64,000 nt of DNA, taken from Polaribacter huanghezhanensis. Its GTDB lineage: Bacteria > Bacteroidota > Bacteroidia > Flavobacteriales > Flavobacteriaceae. The position numbers were made by a program, and so were the translations under genes. Shown in pieces: positions 48,023-57,715 of this stretch. Location: positions 310,001 through 374,000 of the forward strand of contig NZ_CP128595.1 of NCBI RefSeq assembly GCF_030444335.1. Reading direction: 5' to 3'. The notes below the pieces were generated by a model, which was given only the letters and a program-made list of their open reading frames with translations, was not told the origin of the DNA and did no database searches. Each line of letters begins with the position of its first letter. The stretch's first letter is position 1.

Positions 48023-48757
48023 TTATTGGACATTTCTCTTAAACTCACTTAATAAAATTGCAGTTGCGGTTGCAACATTTAAACTTTCTGTTTCTTGAAT
48101 ATTTCCAAATCTTGGAATTGAGATTTTAGCATCAACCAATTTCCTAATTGCATCAGAAATTCCGTTTGCTTCATTTCCCATCACCAAAACTGCTTCTTTT
48201 GGCAAATCGCTTTTATAGACATTTTCGCCTTCCATATCAGCAATAAAAATTGGCAGTTTCGTTTCTTTTAAGAAATCAATTAAATCCGTATAAATAATTT
48301 CTACACGCGTTAAAGAACCCATAGATGCTTGCACAACTTTTTGATTGTAACAATCTACCGTTGTTGTAGAACAAACGAGTTTTTGTACGCCAAACCAATC
48401 GCACAAACGAATTATTGTTCCTAAATTTCCAGGATCGTTTATCGCATCAAGCGCAACAATGATTCCAGTATTTTGAGTTGAAAGCGTTTCAGGAATTTCA
48501 AATAACCCTACAACTTTATTGGGTGTTTTAAGTTGACTTATCTTTTTTAGTTCCTTTTCAGAAACGATTATAGTATTTTCTGTTTCAGAAGAAACCTCAA
48601 AATCATCAGTTATAAAAAGCTGCGCAACTTTAAAAGTAGAATTGAGCAATTCATTTACAACTTTTACGCCTTCGGCAACAAATAATTTGTGTTTTTGGCG
48701 ATACTTTTTTTGCTGTAAACTAGTTATAAGTTTAATGTGATTCTTTGATAAATTCAT
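48023..48757 (-). CDS. TrmH/SpoU-family RNA 2'-O-methyltransferase
   Basis: 244 residues, SPOUT fold. All three SpoU motifs: motif 1 LDAINDPGNLGTIIRLCDWF, motif 2 LVMGNEANGIS and motif 3 IPRFGNIQETESLNVATATA. An N-terminal substrate-binding domain precedes them. Target rRNA or tRNA position is not known. Divergent from the Omp85-family gene. Confidence 0.93.
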   Translation of the reverse strand: MNLSKNHIKLITSLQQKKYRQKHKLFVAEGVKVVNELLNSTFKVAQLFITDDFEVSSETENTIIVSEKELKKISQLKTPNKVVGLFEIPETLSTQNTGIIVALDAINDPGNLGTIIRLCDWFGVQKLVCSTTTVDCYNQKVVQASMGSLTRVEIIYTDLIDFLKETKLPIFIADMEGENVYKSDLPKEAVLVMGNEANGISDAIRKLVDAKISIPRFGNIQETESLNVATATAILLSEFKRNVQ

Positions 48758-48794
48758 TAATTAATTTTAAATTAGAAAAACCATCTAAAAATAG

Positions 48795-48802
48795 TACTTT
48801 TG
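48795..48802 (+). promoter_or_regulatory. Candidate -7 element of the Omp85-family gene
   Basis: TACTTTTG matches TAnnTTTG and overlaps the earliest in-frame start (48800), which supports the ATG at 48830. Confidence 0.6.
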
Positions 48803-48829
48803 AACCAAGTTATAGTCTGTACAAAGCTA

Positions 48830-51322
48830 ATGAAAAAAGTTTCTTATTCTCTTTTTATATTTTTAATACTTGCTTCTTGTAACTCTGTAAAAAGAGTTCC
48901 AGAAAAAGAGCACTTATTAAAAGCTACAACAATTTTAGTTGATGGCAAGAAAAACAAAGACAGTGAGTTGTTAGATTATGTACTGCAAAAACCAAATTCT
49001 AGAACTTTAGGGATCCCTATTTCTTTATATTTTTACAACCTTGGAAATCCAACTTCGCCTAGAACACCAAAAGCTTGGGCAATATTACATCCAAAAAAAT
49101 ATACTTTTTTTAAAAATTTATTTTCAGAAAAGCAAAGTATAGGTGTAGCAAAATCGTATATTAATTTTAATAATTGGTTTTTAAATAGTGGCGAATCACC
49201 TGTAGTTATTAATGATTTAAAAACCAGTAAAACGGTTACAAACTTAAATTCTTATTATATTACTCAAGGGTACTTTAAAAATAAAGTAAGGGCAACAAAA
49301 GATACGTTAAAAAAGAAAAAAGCAAAAATCACTTATATCATTAATAGAGGGAAACCTTTTTATTTAGATACAATTACAAGACAAATTCCGTCTTCCGTTT
49401 TAAAAGCAATTTATCAAAGAGACACCATTAACACTTTTTTAAAAACCGGAGATCAATACAACGATCAAAACTTTATAAAAGAAGCCGCAAGAATTACAGA
49501 ACTTTTTAGAAATTCTGGAGTTTATAATTTTATTGATAATGCCATCCGATTTTATCCAGACAGCACAAGAACAGACCACAAAACAAATGTTTTTGTAACA
49601 ATTGCAGATAAATATCTTACGGATGAAAATGGAAGAAATGCTTACAAACCTTTTCAAGTAAAAAAAATTGGAAAGATAAATGTGTTTACAGACTATTCTT
49701 TTAACACAGAAGGCGAACCCTATTTAGACTCTGTTTCTTACAACGGAATTCATTATTTTGCACATCAAAAAATAAAATACAATCCAAAATATTTATCGCA
49801 ATCTATCTTTATAAAGCCAAATCAAACCTACAGCGATACGTTAAGAAATCTAACACGAAGTCATTTAAAATCACTTAAAAACTTTAAATCAATAAACATT
49901 AAATACTCAGAAATTAAAGATTCTAATTTATTAATTGCCGATATTAGATTAACTCCAAATGAAAAATATTCAATTGGTACAGACACCGAACTAACCCATT
50001 CTAATATTAGAAAATTAGGCGTTTCAGAAAAATTCTCAATTACCAACAGAAATACTTTTAAAGGCGCAGAAATCTTTAAGTTTTCATTTATTGGTTCTTT
50101 CTTTAACACCTCTACACAATTTAGTAATTCAACTGGTTTTTTTAATGCTTGGGAACTAGGTGTTGATGCTTCTTTAGAAATTCCACGGTTTTTTGCTCCT
50201 TTCGGATTAAATCGATTTGTACCAAAAGAAATGTCTCCAAGAACAATATTATCTGTCGGAACAGGAATTCAAAAAAATATTGGATTAGACAAACAAACCG
50301 TTACCGCCATTATTGATTATAAATGGGATTTTAACAAACGGAAATCTATCAACTTAGAATTATTTAATATTCAATATATCAGAAACTTAAACACAAGTGA
50401 ATATTTTAATATTTACAGCTCTGAGTTTAAAAAACTAAAACCGGTAGCAACTACTTACGATCCAAATTTTGTATTGTCAAAACAAAACGCAGTTAGTTTT
50501 ATGAATACAGTAAGTGCAGATTCAAACTTTCAAGCTAGCAATCCAACGGAGTATAATGCTAATGGAAATGTAAATAATCGATACAATATTATTACCTCTA
50601 ACTTTATTGTACCAACAATTGCATATACATATACTTACAGTAATCAAACAACATACAAAGACAATAACTTCTCTTTTTTTAGAGTACGAGTTGCAAATTC
50701 TGGTAATTTTGTTTCATTATTAAGCAATCAAAAAAATAGTACTGGTGTAAAAACAATTTCAAATACACCCATTGCACAATATTTTAAAACAGATATAGAA
50801 TACAAACAATTTTGGGATGTTTCTAGAAATTCTGTGTTAGGATTTCGCTCTTTTTTAGGAGTTGTTTTAGCTTATGGAAATTCTGACATTCCGTTTACAA
50901 AAAGTTATTTTGCTGGTGGATCAAATGACATTAGAGCTTGGAAAACTTATGAACTTGGACCAGGATCTACGGCGCCAGGATTAGAATACAATGTTGGTAA
51001 TTTTAAATTCTTAACCAGTTTAGAATACAGATTCGATTTAATAAGCAGCTTAAAAGGAGCTTTATTTATTGATGCTGGTAATATTTGGGAGTTAACAGAT
51101 TCTAAATTTGTAGATGCGAAAGCAAAATTAAATAGCCTCGAAGCTTTAAAACAAATAGCTATTGGTTCTGGTTTTGGAGCTAGATACGATTTTAATTTTC
51201 TAGTGTTACGTTTAGATGTTGGATTTAAAACCCACGAACCCTATTTAACTGGAGATAAATGGTTTAAAAACTTTAACTTTAACAATGCAGTATATAATAT
51301 AGGGATCAACTATCCTTTTTAA
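48830..51322 (+). CDS. BamA/TamA-family outer membrane protein (Omp85), lipoprotein form
   Basis: 830 residues; the start at 48830 gives a lipoprotein signal (MKKVSYSLFIFLILASC). POTRA-like regions come first (NSYYITQGYFKNKVRATK; GKPFYLDTITRQIPSSV), then a C-terminal barrel with the Omp85 motif region (FTKSYFAGGSNDIRAW; GLEYNVGNFKF) and a final strand NAVYNIGINYPF. Lipid-anchored TamA-like proteins (TamL) are typical of Bacteroidota, which fits this gene. It would insert outer-membrane or exported proteins. Confidence 0.88.
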   Translation: MKKVSYSLFIFLILASCNSVKRVPEKEHLLKATTILVDGKKNKDSELLDYVLQKPNSRTLGIPISLYFYNLGNPTSPRTPKAWAILHPKKYTFFKNLFSEKQSIGVAKSYINFNNWFLNSGESPVVINDLKTSKTVTNLNSYYITQGYFKNKVRATKDTLKKKKAKITYIINRGKPFYLDTITRQIPSSVLKAIYQRDTINTFLKTGDQYNDQNFIKEAARITELFRNSGVYNFIDNAIRFYPDSTRTDHKTNVFVTIADKYLTDENGRNAYKPFQVKKIGKINVFTDYSFNTEGEPYLDSVSYNGIHYFAHQKIKYNPKYLSQSIFIKPNQTYSDTLRNLTRSHLKSLKNFKSINIKYSEIKDSNLLIADIRLTPNEKYSIGTDTELTHSNIRKLGVSEKFSITNRNTFKGAEIFKFSFIGSFFNTSTQFSNSTGFFNAWELGVDASLEIPRFFAPFGLNRFVPKEMSPRTILSVGTGIQKNIGLDKQTVTAIIDYKWDFNKRKSINLELFNIQYIRNLNTSEYFNIYSSEFKKLKPVATTYDPNFVLSKQNAVSFMNTVSADSNFQASNPTEYNANGNVNNRYNIITSNFIVPTIAYTYTYSNQTTYKDNNFSFFRVRVANSGNFVSLLSNQKNSTGVKTISNTPIAQYFKTDIEYKQFWDVSRNSVLGFRSFLGVVLAYGNSDIPFTKSYFAGGSNDIRAWKTYELGPGSTAPGLEYNVGNFKFLTSLEYRFDLISSLKGALFIDAGNIWELTDSKFVDAKAKLNSLEALKQIAIGSGFGARYDFNFLVLRLDVGFKTHEPYLTGDKWFKNFNFNNAVYNIGINYPF

Positions 51323-51403
51323 GCTCTTTAATTCACTTTTATAAATTCTATACCGAATTGTAATAAATGATAAAAAACAGAATAAAATTCTTTAAAAATT
51401 GAC

Positions 51404-51411
51404 TATTTTTG
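51404..51411 (+). promoter_or_regulatory. Candidate -7 element of fbaA
   Basis: TATTTTTG fits TAnnTTTG, 34 bases before the ATG. No clear -33 element. Confidence 0.5.
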
Positions 51412-51444
51412 GTCTAACTATTTTTAGATTTTAAACAACACAAC

Positions 51445-52515
51445 ATGAGTCATTCAATAAAACCAGGAGTTGCAACAGGCAATGCTGTTCAAGAGATTTT
51501 TAAATTAGCAAAAGCTAAAAAATTCGCATTACCAGCGGTAAATGTTGTTGGTTCTAACACTGTAAATGCAGTTTTAGAAACAGCAATGGAATTGAATTCG
51601 CCTGTAATTATTCAATTTTCAAATGGTGGTGCTTTGTTTAATGCCGGAAAAGGATTGTCTAACGAAAATGAAAAAGCCGCTATTACTGGAGCTATTGCTG
51701 GAGCAAAACACATTCATTTAATGGCAGAATTGTATGGAGTTCCTGTAATTTTACATACAGATCATGCAGCAAAAAAATTATTACCTTGGATTGATGGCTT
51801 GCTAGATGCAAGCGAAAAACATTTTGCTGAAACAGGAAAACCTTTATATAGTTCTCATATGATCGATTTATCAGAAGAACCTATTGAAGAAAATATTGAA
51901 ATCTGTAAAAAATATTTAGCTCGTATGAGCAAAATAGGAATGACTTTAGAAATTGAATTAGGAATTACTGGTGGTGAAGAAGACGGTGTAGATAATTCTG
52001 ATGTTGATGTTTCTAAGTTGTACACACAACCAGAAGAAGTTGCTTATGCTTACGAAGAGCTGATGAAAGTAAGTCCAAGATTTACAATTGCAGCTGCATT
52101 TGGAAATGTTCATGGAGTTTACAAACCAGGGAATGTAAAACTAACACCAAAAATCTTAAGAAATTCTCAAGAATATATTTCAAAAAAATACAATGTAGAT
52201 CACAATTCAATTGATTTTGTTTTTCATGGTGGATCTGGTTCTACCGTTGAAGAAATTAGAGAAGCAATTGGCTACGGAGTTATCAAAATGAATATTGATA
52301 CCGATCTACAATTTGCTTTTACAGAAGGAGTTAGAGATTATATTCTTACAAAACAAGATTATTTACAAACACAAATTGGCAATCCAGAAGGAAAAGAATT
52401 GCCAAATAAAAAACATTACGATCCTAGAAAATGGCTTCGTGAAGGTGAAATCACTTTTAAAAATCGATTAAAAACAGCTTTTGAAGATTTAAACAATGTA
52501 AATACACTTGCATAA
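51445..52515 (+). CDS. fbaA: Class II fructose-bisphosphate aldolase
   Basis: 356 residues, zinc-dependent aldolase of glycolysis/gluconeogenesis, class IIA (E. coli FbaA-like). Zinc ligands visible in VILHTDHAAKKLLPW and VFHGGSGSTVEEI, plus GNVHGVYKPG. Followed by accD after 64 bases. Confidence 0.97.
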   Translation: MSHSIKPGVATGNAVQEIFKLAKAKKFALPAVNVVGSNTVNAVLETAMELNSPVIIQFSNGGALFNAGKGLSNENEKAAITGAIAGAKHIHLMAELYGVPVILHTDHAAKKLLPWIDGLLDASEKHFAETGKPLYSSHMIDLSEEPIEENIEICKKYLARMSKIGMTLEIELGITGGEEDGVDNSDVDVSKLYTQPEEVAYAYEELMKVSPRFTIAAAFGNVHGVYKPGNVKLTPKILRNSQEYISKKYNVDHNSIDFVFHGGSGSTVEEIREAIGYGVIKMNIDTDLQFAFTEGVRDYILTKQDYLQTQIGNPEGKELPNKKHYDPRKWLREGEITFKNRLKTAFEDLNNVNTLA

Positions 52516-52579
52516 TCTCAATTAGTTATCTTATTTTAGCCGATTATTATTTACATTTAAAATTTAAAACAACTATACA

Positions 52580-53437
52580 ATGGCTTGGTTTAAAAGAATA
52601 GAAAAAGGAATACACACTGCTACAGAAGATAAAAAAGACATTCCAGTTGGATTGTGGTACAAAACTCCGAGTGGTAAAATTATAGATACTGAAGAATTAA
52701 AAAGAAACTTATATGTGAGCCCAGAAGATGGTTATCATGTAAGAATTGGAAGTAAAGAATACTTTGAATTATTTTTTGATGACAATAAGTTTAAAGAATT
52801 AGATGCAAAACTGACTTCTGTAGATTCTTTAAAATTTGAAGACACTAAAAAGTATCCAGATAGAATAAAAGCCGCACAGGAAAAAACCAAATTAAAAGAT
52901 GCTGTTAGAACAGCTGTTGGAAAATCTTTAGGAAAAGATATCGTAATTGCAGCAATGGATTTTACTTTTATTGGAGGATCAATGGGTTCTGTAGTTGGAG
53001 AAAAAATTGCAAGAGCAATCAATCATTCAATTGAGCATAAAATTCCTTTTTTAATGATTTCAAAATCTGGTGGAGCTCGTATGCAAGAAGCTTCATTGTC
53101 TTTAATGCAATTGGTAAAAACATCAGCAAAATTGGCGCAATTGGCAGAAATTAAGGTTCCATATATTTCTTTATGTACAGATCCAACAACTGGTGGTACT
53201 ACTGCTTCTTATGCAATGTTGGGCGATATAAATATTGCAGAACCAAATGCTTTAATTGGATTTGCTGGACCAAGAGTTGTAAAAGACACTACAGGAAAAG
53301 ATTTACCAGAAGGATTTCAGCGTTCTGAGTTTTTATTAGAACATGGGTTTTTAGACGGGATTTACGAACGCAAAAACTTAAAAGAGCAAATCAATTTATA
53401 TATTGATTTAATTCAGAACAACCCTATCAGAAGTTAA
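52580..53437 (+). CDS. accD: Acetyl-CoA carboxylase carboxyltransferase beta subunit, without zinc-ribbon cysteines
   Basis: 285 residues, catalytic half of the carboxyltransferase for fatty-acid synthesis. The carboxyltransferase core is intact ([49 protein letters not shown]). The N-terminal zinc ribbon, present in E. coli AccD as two Cys pairs, is here [16 protein letters not shown] and [14 protein letters not shown]: all four cysteines are replaced (Thr29, Ser47, Asp50 and neighbours). I recall the same in other Flavobacteriia, so it may be lineage-wide. Confidence 0.95.
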   Translation: MAWFKRIEKGIHTATEDKKDIPVGLWYKTPSGKIIDTEELKRNLYVSPEDGYHVRIGSKEYFELFFDDNKFKELDAKLTSVDSLKFEDTKKYPDRIKAAQEKTKLKDAVRTAVGKSLGKDIVIAAMDFTFIGGSMGSVVGEKIARAINHSIEHKIPFLMISKSGGARMQEASLSLMQLVKTSAKLAQLAEIKVPYISLCTDPTTGGTTASYAMLGDINIAEPNALIGFAGPRVVKDTTGKDLPEGFQRSEFLLEHGFLDGIYERKNLKEQINLYIDLIQNNPIRS

Positions 53438-53548
53438 AAAAAGAACTAAAAATACTTTTCTGAATAACAATCTTTTAATCAGCAAATTACCATCACTTTA
53501 AGATTTTCAAAATCATTTAGTATTTAGCTTAAAAAATAAAAATAGTTG

Positions 53549-53556
53549 TATATTTG
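53549..53556 (+). promoter_or_regulatory. Candidate -7 element of rpsO
   Basis: TATATTTG matches TAnnTTTG, 57 bases before the ATG; a weak TTTAG is near the -33 distance. Confidence 0.55.
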
Positions 53557-53612
53557 CAGCTTCAATGAAAAAATCATTGATATACATAAAAATCATTTAA
53601 AATAATATTGGC

Positions 53613-53882
53613 ATGTATTTAACGAAAGAAGTAAAAGAGGAAATCTTTTCAAAACACGGTAAGTCTGTAACAGACACTGGAACATCAGAAGGACAAATTG
53701 CATTGTTCACCTTTAGAATTAACCACTTAACTGAGCACTTAAAAAAGAATCGTAAAGATTACAACACAGAGCGTTCATTAGTTAAATTGGTAGGTAAGCG
53801 TAGAAGCTTACTAGATTATCTAAAGAAAACTGAAATCAACAGATATCGTGCGATTATCGTAGAATTAGGAATTAGAAAATAA
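53613..53882 (+). CDS. rpsO: 30S ribosomal protein S15
   Basis: 89 residues with the family signature (TGTSEGQIALFTFRINHLTE; LVGKRRSLLDYLKK). Followed by a terminator and then pnp, the classical rpsO-pnp order. Confidence 0.99.
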   Translation: MYLTKEVKEEIFSKHGKSVTDTGTSEGQIALFTFRINHLTEHLKKNRKDYNTERSLVKLVGKRRSLLDYLKKTEINRYRAIIVELGIRK

Positions 53883-53891
53883 AACCTAACA

Positions 53892-53924
53892 AAAAAGAGG
53901 CTCTATAAACGTGCCTCTTTTTTA
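53892..53924 (+). terminator. Intrinsic terminator of rpsO
   Basis: Arms AAAAAGAGGC (53892-53901) and GCCTCTTTTT (53913-53922) with an 11-base loop and T run. Confidence 0.85.
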
Positions 53925-54080
53925 TTATGATAAATTTCTTGTAGCTTGCTACAAAACAAAAATTTGTCTTTCCTACGAAAGCAGAAATCTAAGAATATTC
54001 AATTCTACTTAACAAATAGAATTTATATATAAAAATTCAAAATTAGTAACAGCAATTTTGATTTTCCATTGGAAGTAAAG

Positions 54081-54115
54081 CAACAACAAAACAACAACAC
54101 AACAACAAACAAAGT
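54081..54115 (+). promoter_or_regulatory. CAA-repeat leader of pnp
   Basis: Thirty-five bases of almost pure CAA-type units (CAACAACAAAACAACAACA and on) lie 22 bases before the pnp ATG. Such sequence is unstructured and free of G. It may act as an open ribosome-landing region in a group that uses few Shine-Dalgarno signals. Function is inferred. Confidence 0.5.
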
Positions 54116-54137
54116 ATCAATTTAGAATTAAAATTTT

Positions 54138-56369
54138 ATGATTCCAAAAGTATTTAACGAGGTAATAGACCTTGGAGATGGAAGAACCATCTCATTAGAA
54201 ACCGGTAAATTAGCGAAACAAGCACACGGTTCAGTTGTTGTTCAAATGGGTAAAGCAATGTTGTTATGTACAGTTGTATCTAACTACAAACAAAGTCCTG
54301 TAGATTTTTTACCGTTAACGGTAGATTACAGAGAAAAATTTGCTGCTGCAGGAAGATATCCTGGAGGATTCTTTAAAAGAGAAGCAAGACCAAGTGATGG
54401 AGAAGTATTAACAATGCGTTTAGTAGACCGTGTTTTACGTCCATTATTTCCAAAAGATTACCATTCAGAGGTTCAAGTAATGATTCAGTTAATGTCTCAT
54501 GACGAAGATGTAATGCCAGATGCATTAGCAGGTTTAGCAGCATCAGCAGCGATACAATTATCTGATTTCCCTTTTGAATGTCCTATTTCTGAAGCACGTG
54601 TTGGTAGAGTAAATGGAGAGTTTGTAATCAACCCAACAAGAGCACAATTAGCAGAATCTGACATCGATATGATGATTGGAGCTTCTGCAGATTCTGTAAT
54701 GATGGTAGAAGGTGAAATGGATGAAATTTCTGAAGAAGAAATGGCAGACGCAATTAAGTTTGCACACGAAGCGATTAAAGTTCAATGTGCTGCTCAAGTT
54801 CGTTTAGCGGAAGCTTTCGGAAAAAAAGAAACTAGAGAATACGAAGGAGAAAGAGAAGATGAAGAATTAGCTTCAAAAATACATGCTTTTTGTTACGACA
54901 AATGTTATGCAATTGCCAAAAAAGGAACATCTAAAGTAGAGCGTACTGAGGCATTTTCTGAAGTAAAAGAAGAATTAAAAGCATCATTTACAGATGAAGA
55001 ATTAGCAGAATACGGAGAATTGGTTGGTAAATATTTCAACAAAGCTCAAAAATCTGCAGTTCGTGAATTAACATTAGCAGAAGGTTTACGTTTAGACGGA
55101 CGTAAAACAGATGAAATTAGACCAATTTGGTGTGAAGTAGATTACTTACCATCAGTTCATGGTTCATCAATCTTTACTCGTGGAGAAACGCAAGCTTTAG
55201 CAACCGTTACTTTAGGAACATCAAGAGATGCAAATAAAATAGACATGCCATCTTACGAAGGTGAGGAAAATTTCTATTTACATTATAACTTCCCTCCTTT
55301 TTGTACGGGTGAAGCTAGACCATTAAGAGGAACATCTCGTAGAGAAGTTGGTCATGGTAACTTAGCACAACGTGGATTAAAAGGAATGATTCCTGCAGAT
55401 TGTCCTTACACAGTAAGAGTTGTTTCTGAAGTTTTAGAATCTAACGGCTCTTCTTCTATGGCAACAGTTTGTGCTGGCACAATGGCATTAATGGATGCAG
55501 GAGTTCAAATGACAAGACCAGTTTCTGGTATTGCAATGGGATTAATTTCTGACGGAGATCGTTATGCTGTTTTATCTGATATTTTAGGTGATGAAGATCA
55601 TTTAGGTGATATGGATTTCAAAGTAACTGGAACTTCTGAAGGAATTACCGCTTGTCAAATGGATATTAAAGTAAAAGGATTAGGTTACGAAATTTTAGTG
55701 AATGCACTAAAACAAGCTCGTGATGGTCGTTTACATATTTTAGAGAAGTTAACGGATACTATTTCTGCTCCAAATGTAGAAGTAAAAGGGCATGCTCCTA
55801 AAATGATTAATAGAAGAATTCCTAATGAATTGATTGGTGCATTTATTGGACCAGGAGGAAAACATATTCAAGAATTGCAAAAAGAAACTGGAACAACAAT
55901 TGTTATTACAGAAGATGCAGTTACTGAAGAAGGAATTATTGAAATCTTAGGAACAGACCCTGAAGGAATTGAAAAAGTAATTGCTCGTATTGAATCAATG
56001 ATGTTCAAACCAGAAGTTGGAAGTGCTTACGAAGTGAAAGTAATTAAAATGTTAGATTTTGGTGCTGTTGTAGAATATGTAGAAGCTCCAGGAAACGAAG
56101 TTTTATTACACGTTAGCGAATTAGCTTGGGAACGTACAGAAAATGTTTCTGACGTAGTAAAAATGGGAGATGTATTTGATGTAAAATACTTCGGATTAGA
56201 CCCAAGAACTCGTAAAGAAAAAGTTTCTCGTAAAGCATTGTTAGAAAAACCAGAAGGTTATGTAGCAAGACCACCAAGAGAAAACAATAGAGATAACAGA
56301 GGTAGTAGAGACAATCGCAGTAGAGATAATCGTAGAGACGATAGAAAACCAAGAGAAAAAAGAGATTAA
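54138..56369 (+). CDS. pnp: Polynucleotide phosphorylase
   Basis: 743 residues, 3'-to-5' phosphorolytic RNase. Two RNase PH domains ([33 protein letters not shown]; second with EGRL-type [14 protein letters not shown]), then a KH domain ([17 protein letters not shown]) and an S1 domain ([19 protein letters not shown]). The C-terminal tail is a disordered Arg/Asp/Asn stretch ([13 protein letters not shown] and so on). Downstream terminator present. Confidence 0.98.
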   Translation: MIPKVFNEVIDLGDGRTISLETGKLAKQAHGSVVVQMGKAMLLCTVVSNYKQSPVDFLPLTVDYREKFAAAGRYPGGFFKREARPSDGEVLTMRLVDRVLRPLFPKDYHSEVQVMIQLMSHDEDVMPDALAGLAASAAIQLSDFPFECPISEARVGRVNGEFVINPTRAQLAESDIDMMIGASADSVMMVEGEMDEISEEEMADAIKFAHEAIKVQCAAQVRLAEAFGKKETREYEGEREDEELASKIHAFCYDKCYAIAKKGTSKVERTEAFSEVKEELKASFTDEELAEYGELVGKYFNKAQKSAVRELTLAEGLRLDGRKTDEIRPIWCEVDYLPSVHGSSIFTRGETQALATVTLGTSRDANKIDMPSYEGEENFYLHYNFPPFCTGEARPLRGTSRREVGHGNLAQRGLKGMIPADCPYTVRVVSEVLESNGSSSMATVCAGTMALMDAGVQMTRPVSGIAMGLISDGDRYAVLSDILGDEDHLGDMDFKVTGTSEGITACQMDIKVKGLGYEILVNALKQARDGRLHILEKLTDTISAPNVEVKGHAPKMINRRIPNELIGAFIGPGGKHIQELQKETGTTIVITEDAVTEEGIIEILGTDPEGIEKVIARIESMMFKPEVGSAYEVKVIKMLDFGAVVEYVEAPGNEVLLHVSELAWERTENVSDVVKMGDVFDVKYFGLDPRTRKEKVSRKALLEKPEGYVARPPRENNRDNRGSRDNRSRDNRRDDRKPREKRD

Positions 56370-56396
56370 TCTTTTGTAAATTTCTTAATAAAATTA

Positions 56397-56429
56397 GAAG
56401 CGCATGAATTATTTCATGCGCTTCTTTTA
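56397..56429 (+). terminator. Intrinsic terminator of pnp
   Basis: Twelve-bp stem GAAGCGCATGAA and TTCATGCGCTTC with a 4-base loop, then TTTTA. Confidence 0.85.
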
Positions 56430-56527
56430 TGTATCTATTTCAAAGTGAGATTTGTTCTGAATGTTAATAAATGAATCAAACTTATTCCGTTTATTCTTTT
56501 AAGATTTATTTTCTTTGTACTTCACTT

Positions 56528-57652
56528 ATGAAAATTCAACGAATTACATATTTATCATTAGGAAGTAACCAAGGCGATAAGCTAAAAAACCTACAAGAAG
56601 CAATTTATTTAATTGCTGAAAAAATTGGCCCTGTTTTAAAAATTTCACCCGTATACAAAACTCCTGCAGTAGGTTTTGATGGAGCAGATTTTTTAAATAT
56701 TTGTGTAAAAGTATCGACCTATTTACCTCCCGAAAAAATCTTAAGCAATAGTCTTGAAATAGAAAAAAAACTAGGAAGAATTAGAGCTAGTTCTGATGGT
56801 TATTCAAATAGAACGATAGATTTAGACATCCTTTTGTTTGATGATGAAATTATTTTCTCTCATGAATTAATTGTTCCGCATCCAAGAATGCTAGACCGTA
56901 AATTTGTACTAGTCCCTTTAATAGAAATTGCATCCGAAGTACTTCATCCGGTAACTAAGGTCCATATTGGAAAATGTTTAGATCGTTGTTCAGACATCAC
57001 CGAAATAAACAAAACACCAGAAACATTAATCCGCCCAATCCCGTTAACTGAAAAATACAATTACATCGCAATAGAAGGAAATATTGGAGCAGGAAAAACA
57101 AGCTTAGCTAAAATGATGTCTGATGAGTTTAACGCTAAAATTGTGTTAGAACGTTTTGCCGATAACCCTTTTTTACCAAAATTTTACGAAGATGAAGAAC
57201 GTTACGCTTTTCCGCTAGAAATGAGTTTTTTAGCAGACCGTTATCAACAGTTAAGTGATGACTTAGCTCAATTTGACTTATTCAAAAGCTTAATTGTATC
57301 AGATTACTACATTTTTAAATCCTTAATTTTTGCGCAAGTAACGCTTCATAAAGAAGAATACTTGTTGTATAGAAAAATGTTTGATTTAATGTATAAAGAA
57401 ATCACAAAACCAGATTTATATGTATATTTATTTCAAAATACTGATAGATTAATTAAAAACATCAAAAAAAGAGGAAGAGAATACGAACAAAATATTTCCT
57501 CAAACTACCTTAACAAAATACACGATGGATATAGTAACTTTATTAAGACTCAACAAAACTTAAATACCTTAACTATAGATGTTTCTGAATTAGATTTTGT
57601 CAACAATACAGAAGATTATCAATTAATTATTAAAAGAATTAACAATTATTAA
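56528..57652 (+). CDS. Fusion of FolK (HPPK) and a deoxynucleoside kinase
   Basis: 374 residues in one frame; start at 56528. Residues 1 to about 140 are 6-hydroxymethyl-7,8-dihydropterin pyrophosphokinase: TYLSLGSNQGDKLKNLQEA, NRTIDLDILLFDD and HPRMLDRKFVL, a folate step. Residues about 178-374 are a deoxyribonucleoside kinase: P-loop EGNIGAGKTS (about 183-192), ERFADNPFLPKFY and the Arg-rich lid region IKKRGREYEQNI. The two activities are not obviously related, although both feed DNA-precursor metabolism. Fusion of this type is known to me from Flavobacteriia. No sign of a frameshift. Confidence 0.92.
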   Translation: MKIQRITYLSLGSNQGDKLKNLQEAIYLIAEKIGPVLKISPVYKTPAVGFDGADFLNICVKVSTYLPPEKILSNSLEIEKKLGRIRASSDGYSNRTIDLDILLFDDEIIFSHELIVPHPRMLDRKFVLVPLIEIASEVLHPVTKVHIGKCLDRCSDITEINKTPETLIRPIPLTEKYNYIAIEGNIGAGKTSLAKMMSDEFNAKIVLERFADNPFLPKFYEDEERYAFPLEMSFLADRYQQLSDDLAQFDLFKSLIVSDYYIFKSLIFAQVTLHKEEYLLYRKMFDLMYKEITKPDLYVYLFQNTDRLIKNIKKRGREYEQNISSNYLNKIHDGYSNFIKTQQNLNTLTIDVSELDFVNNTEDYQLIIKRINNY

Positions 57653-57660
57653 TTTTTTCG

Positions 57661-57668
57661 TAATTTTG
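57661..57668 (+). promoter_or_regulatory. Candidate -7 element of the OmpA-LysM gene
   Basis: TAATTTTG matches TAnnTTTG and lies 48 bases before the ATG. Confidence 0.45.
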
Positions 57669-57715
57669 CACACTAAATTATTTTCCCTATTTTTCAAATA
57701 AACGAATTACTTTAT

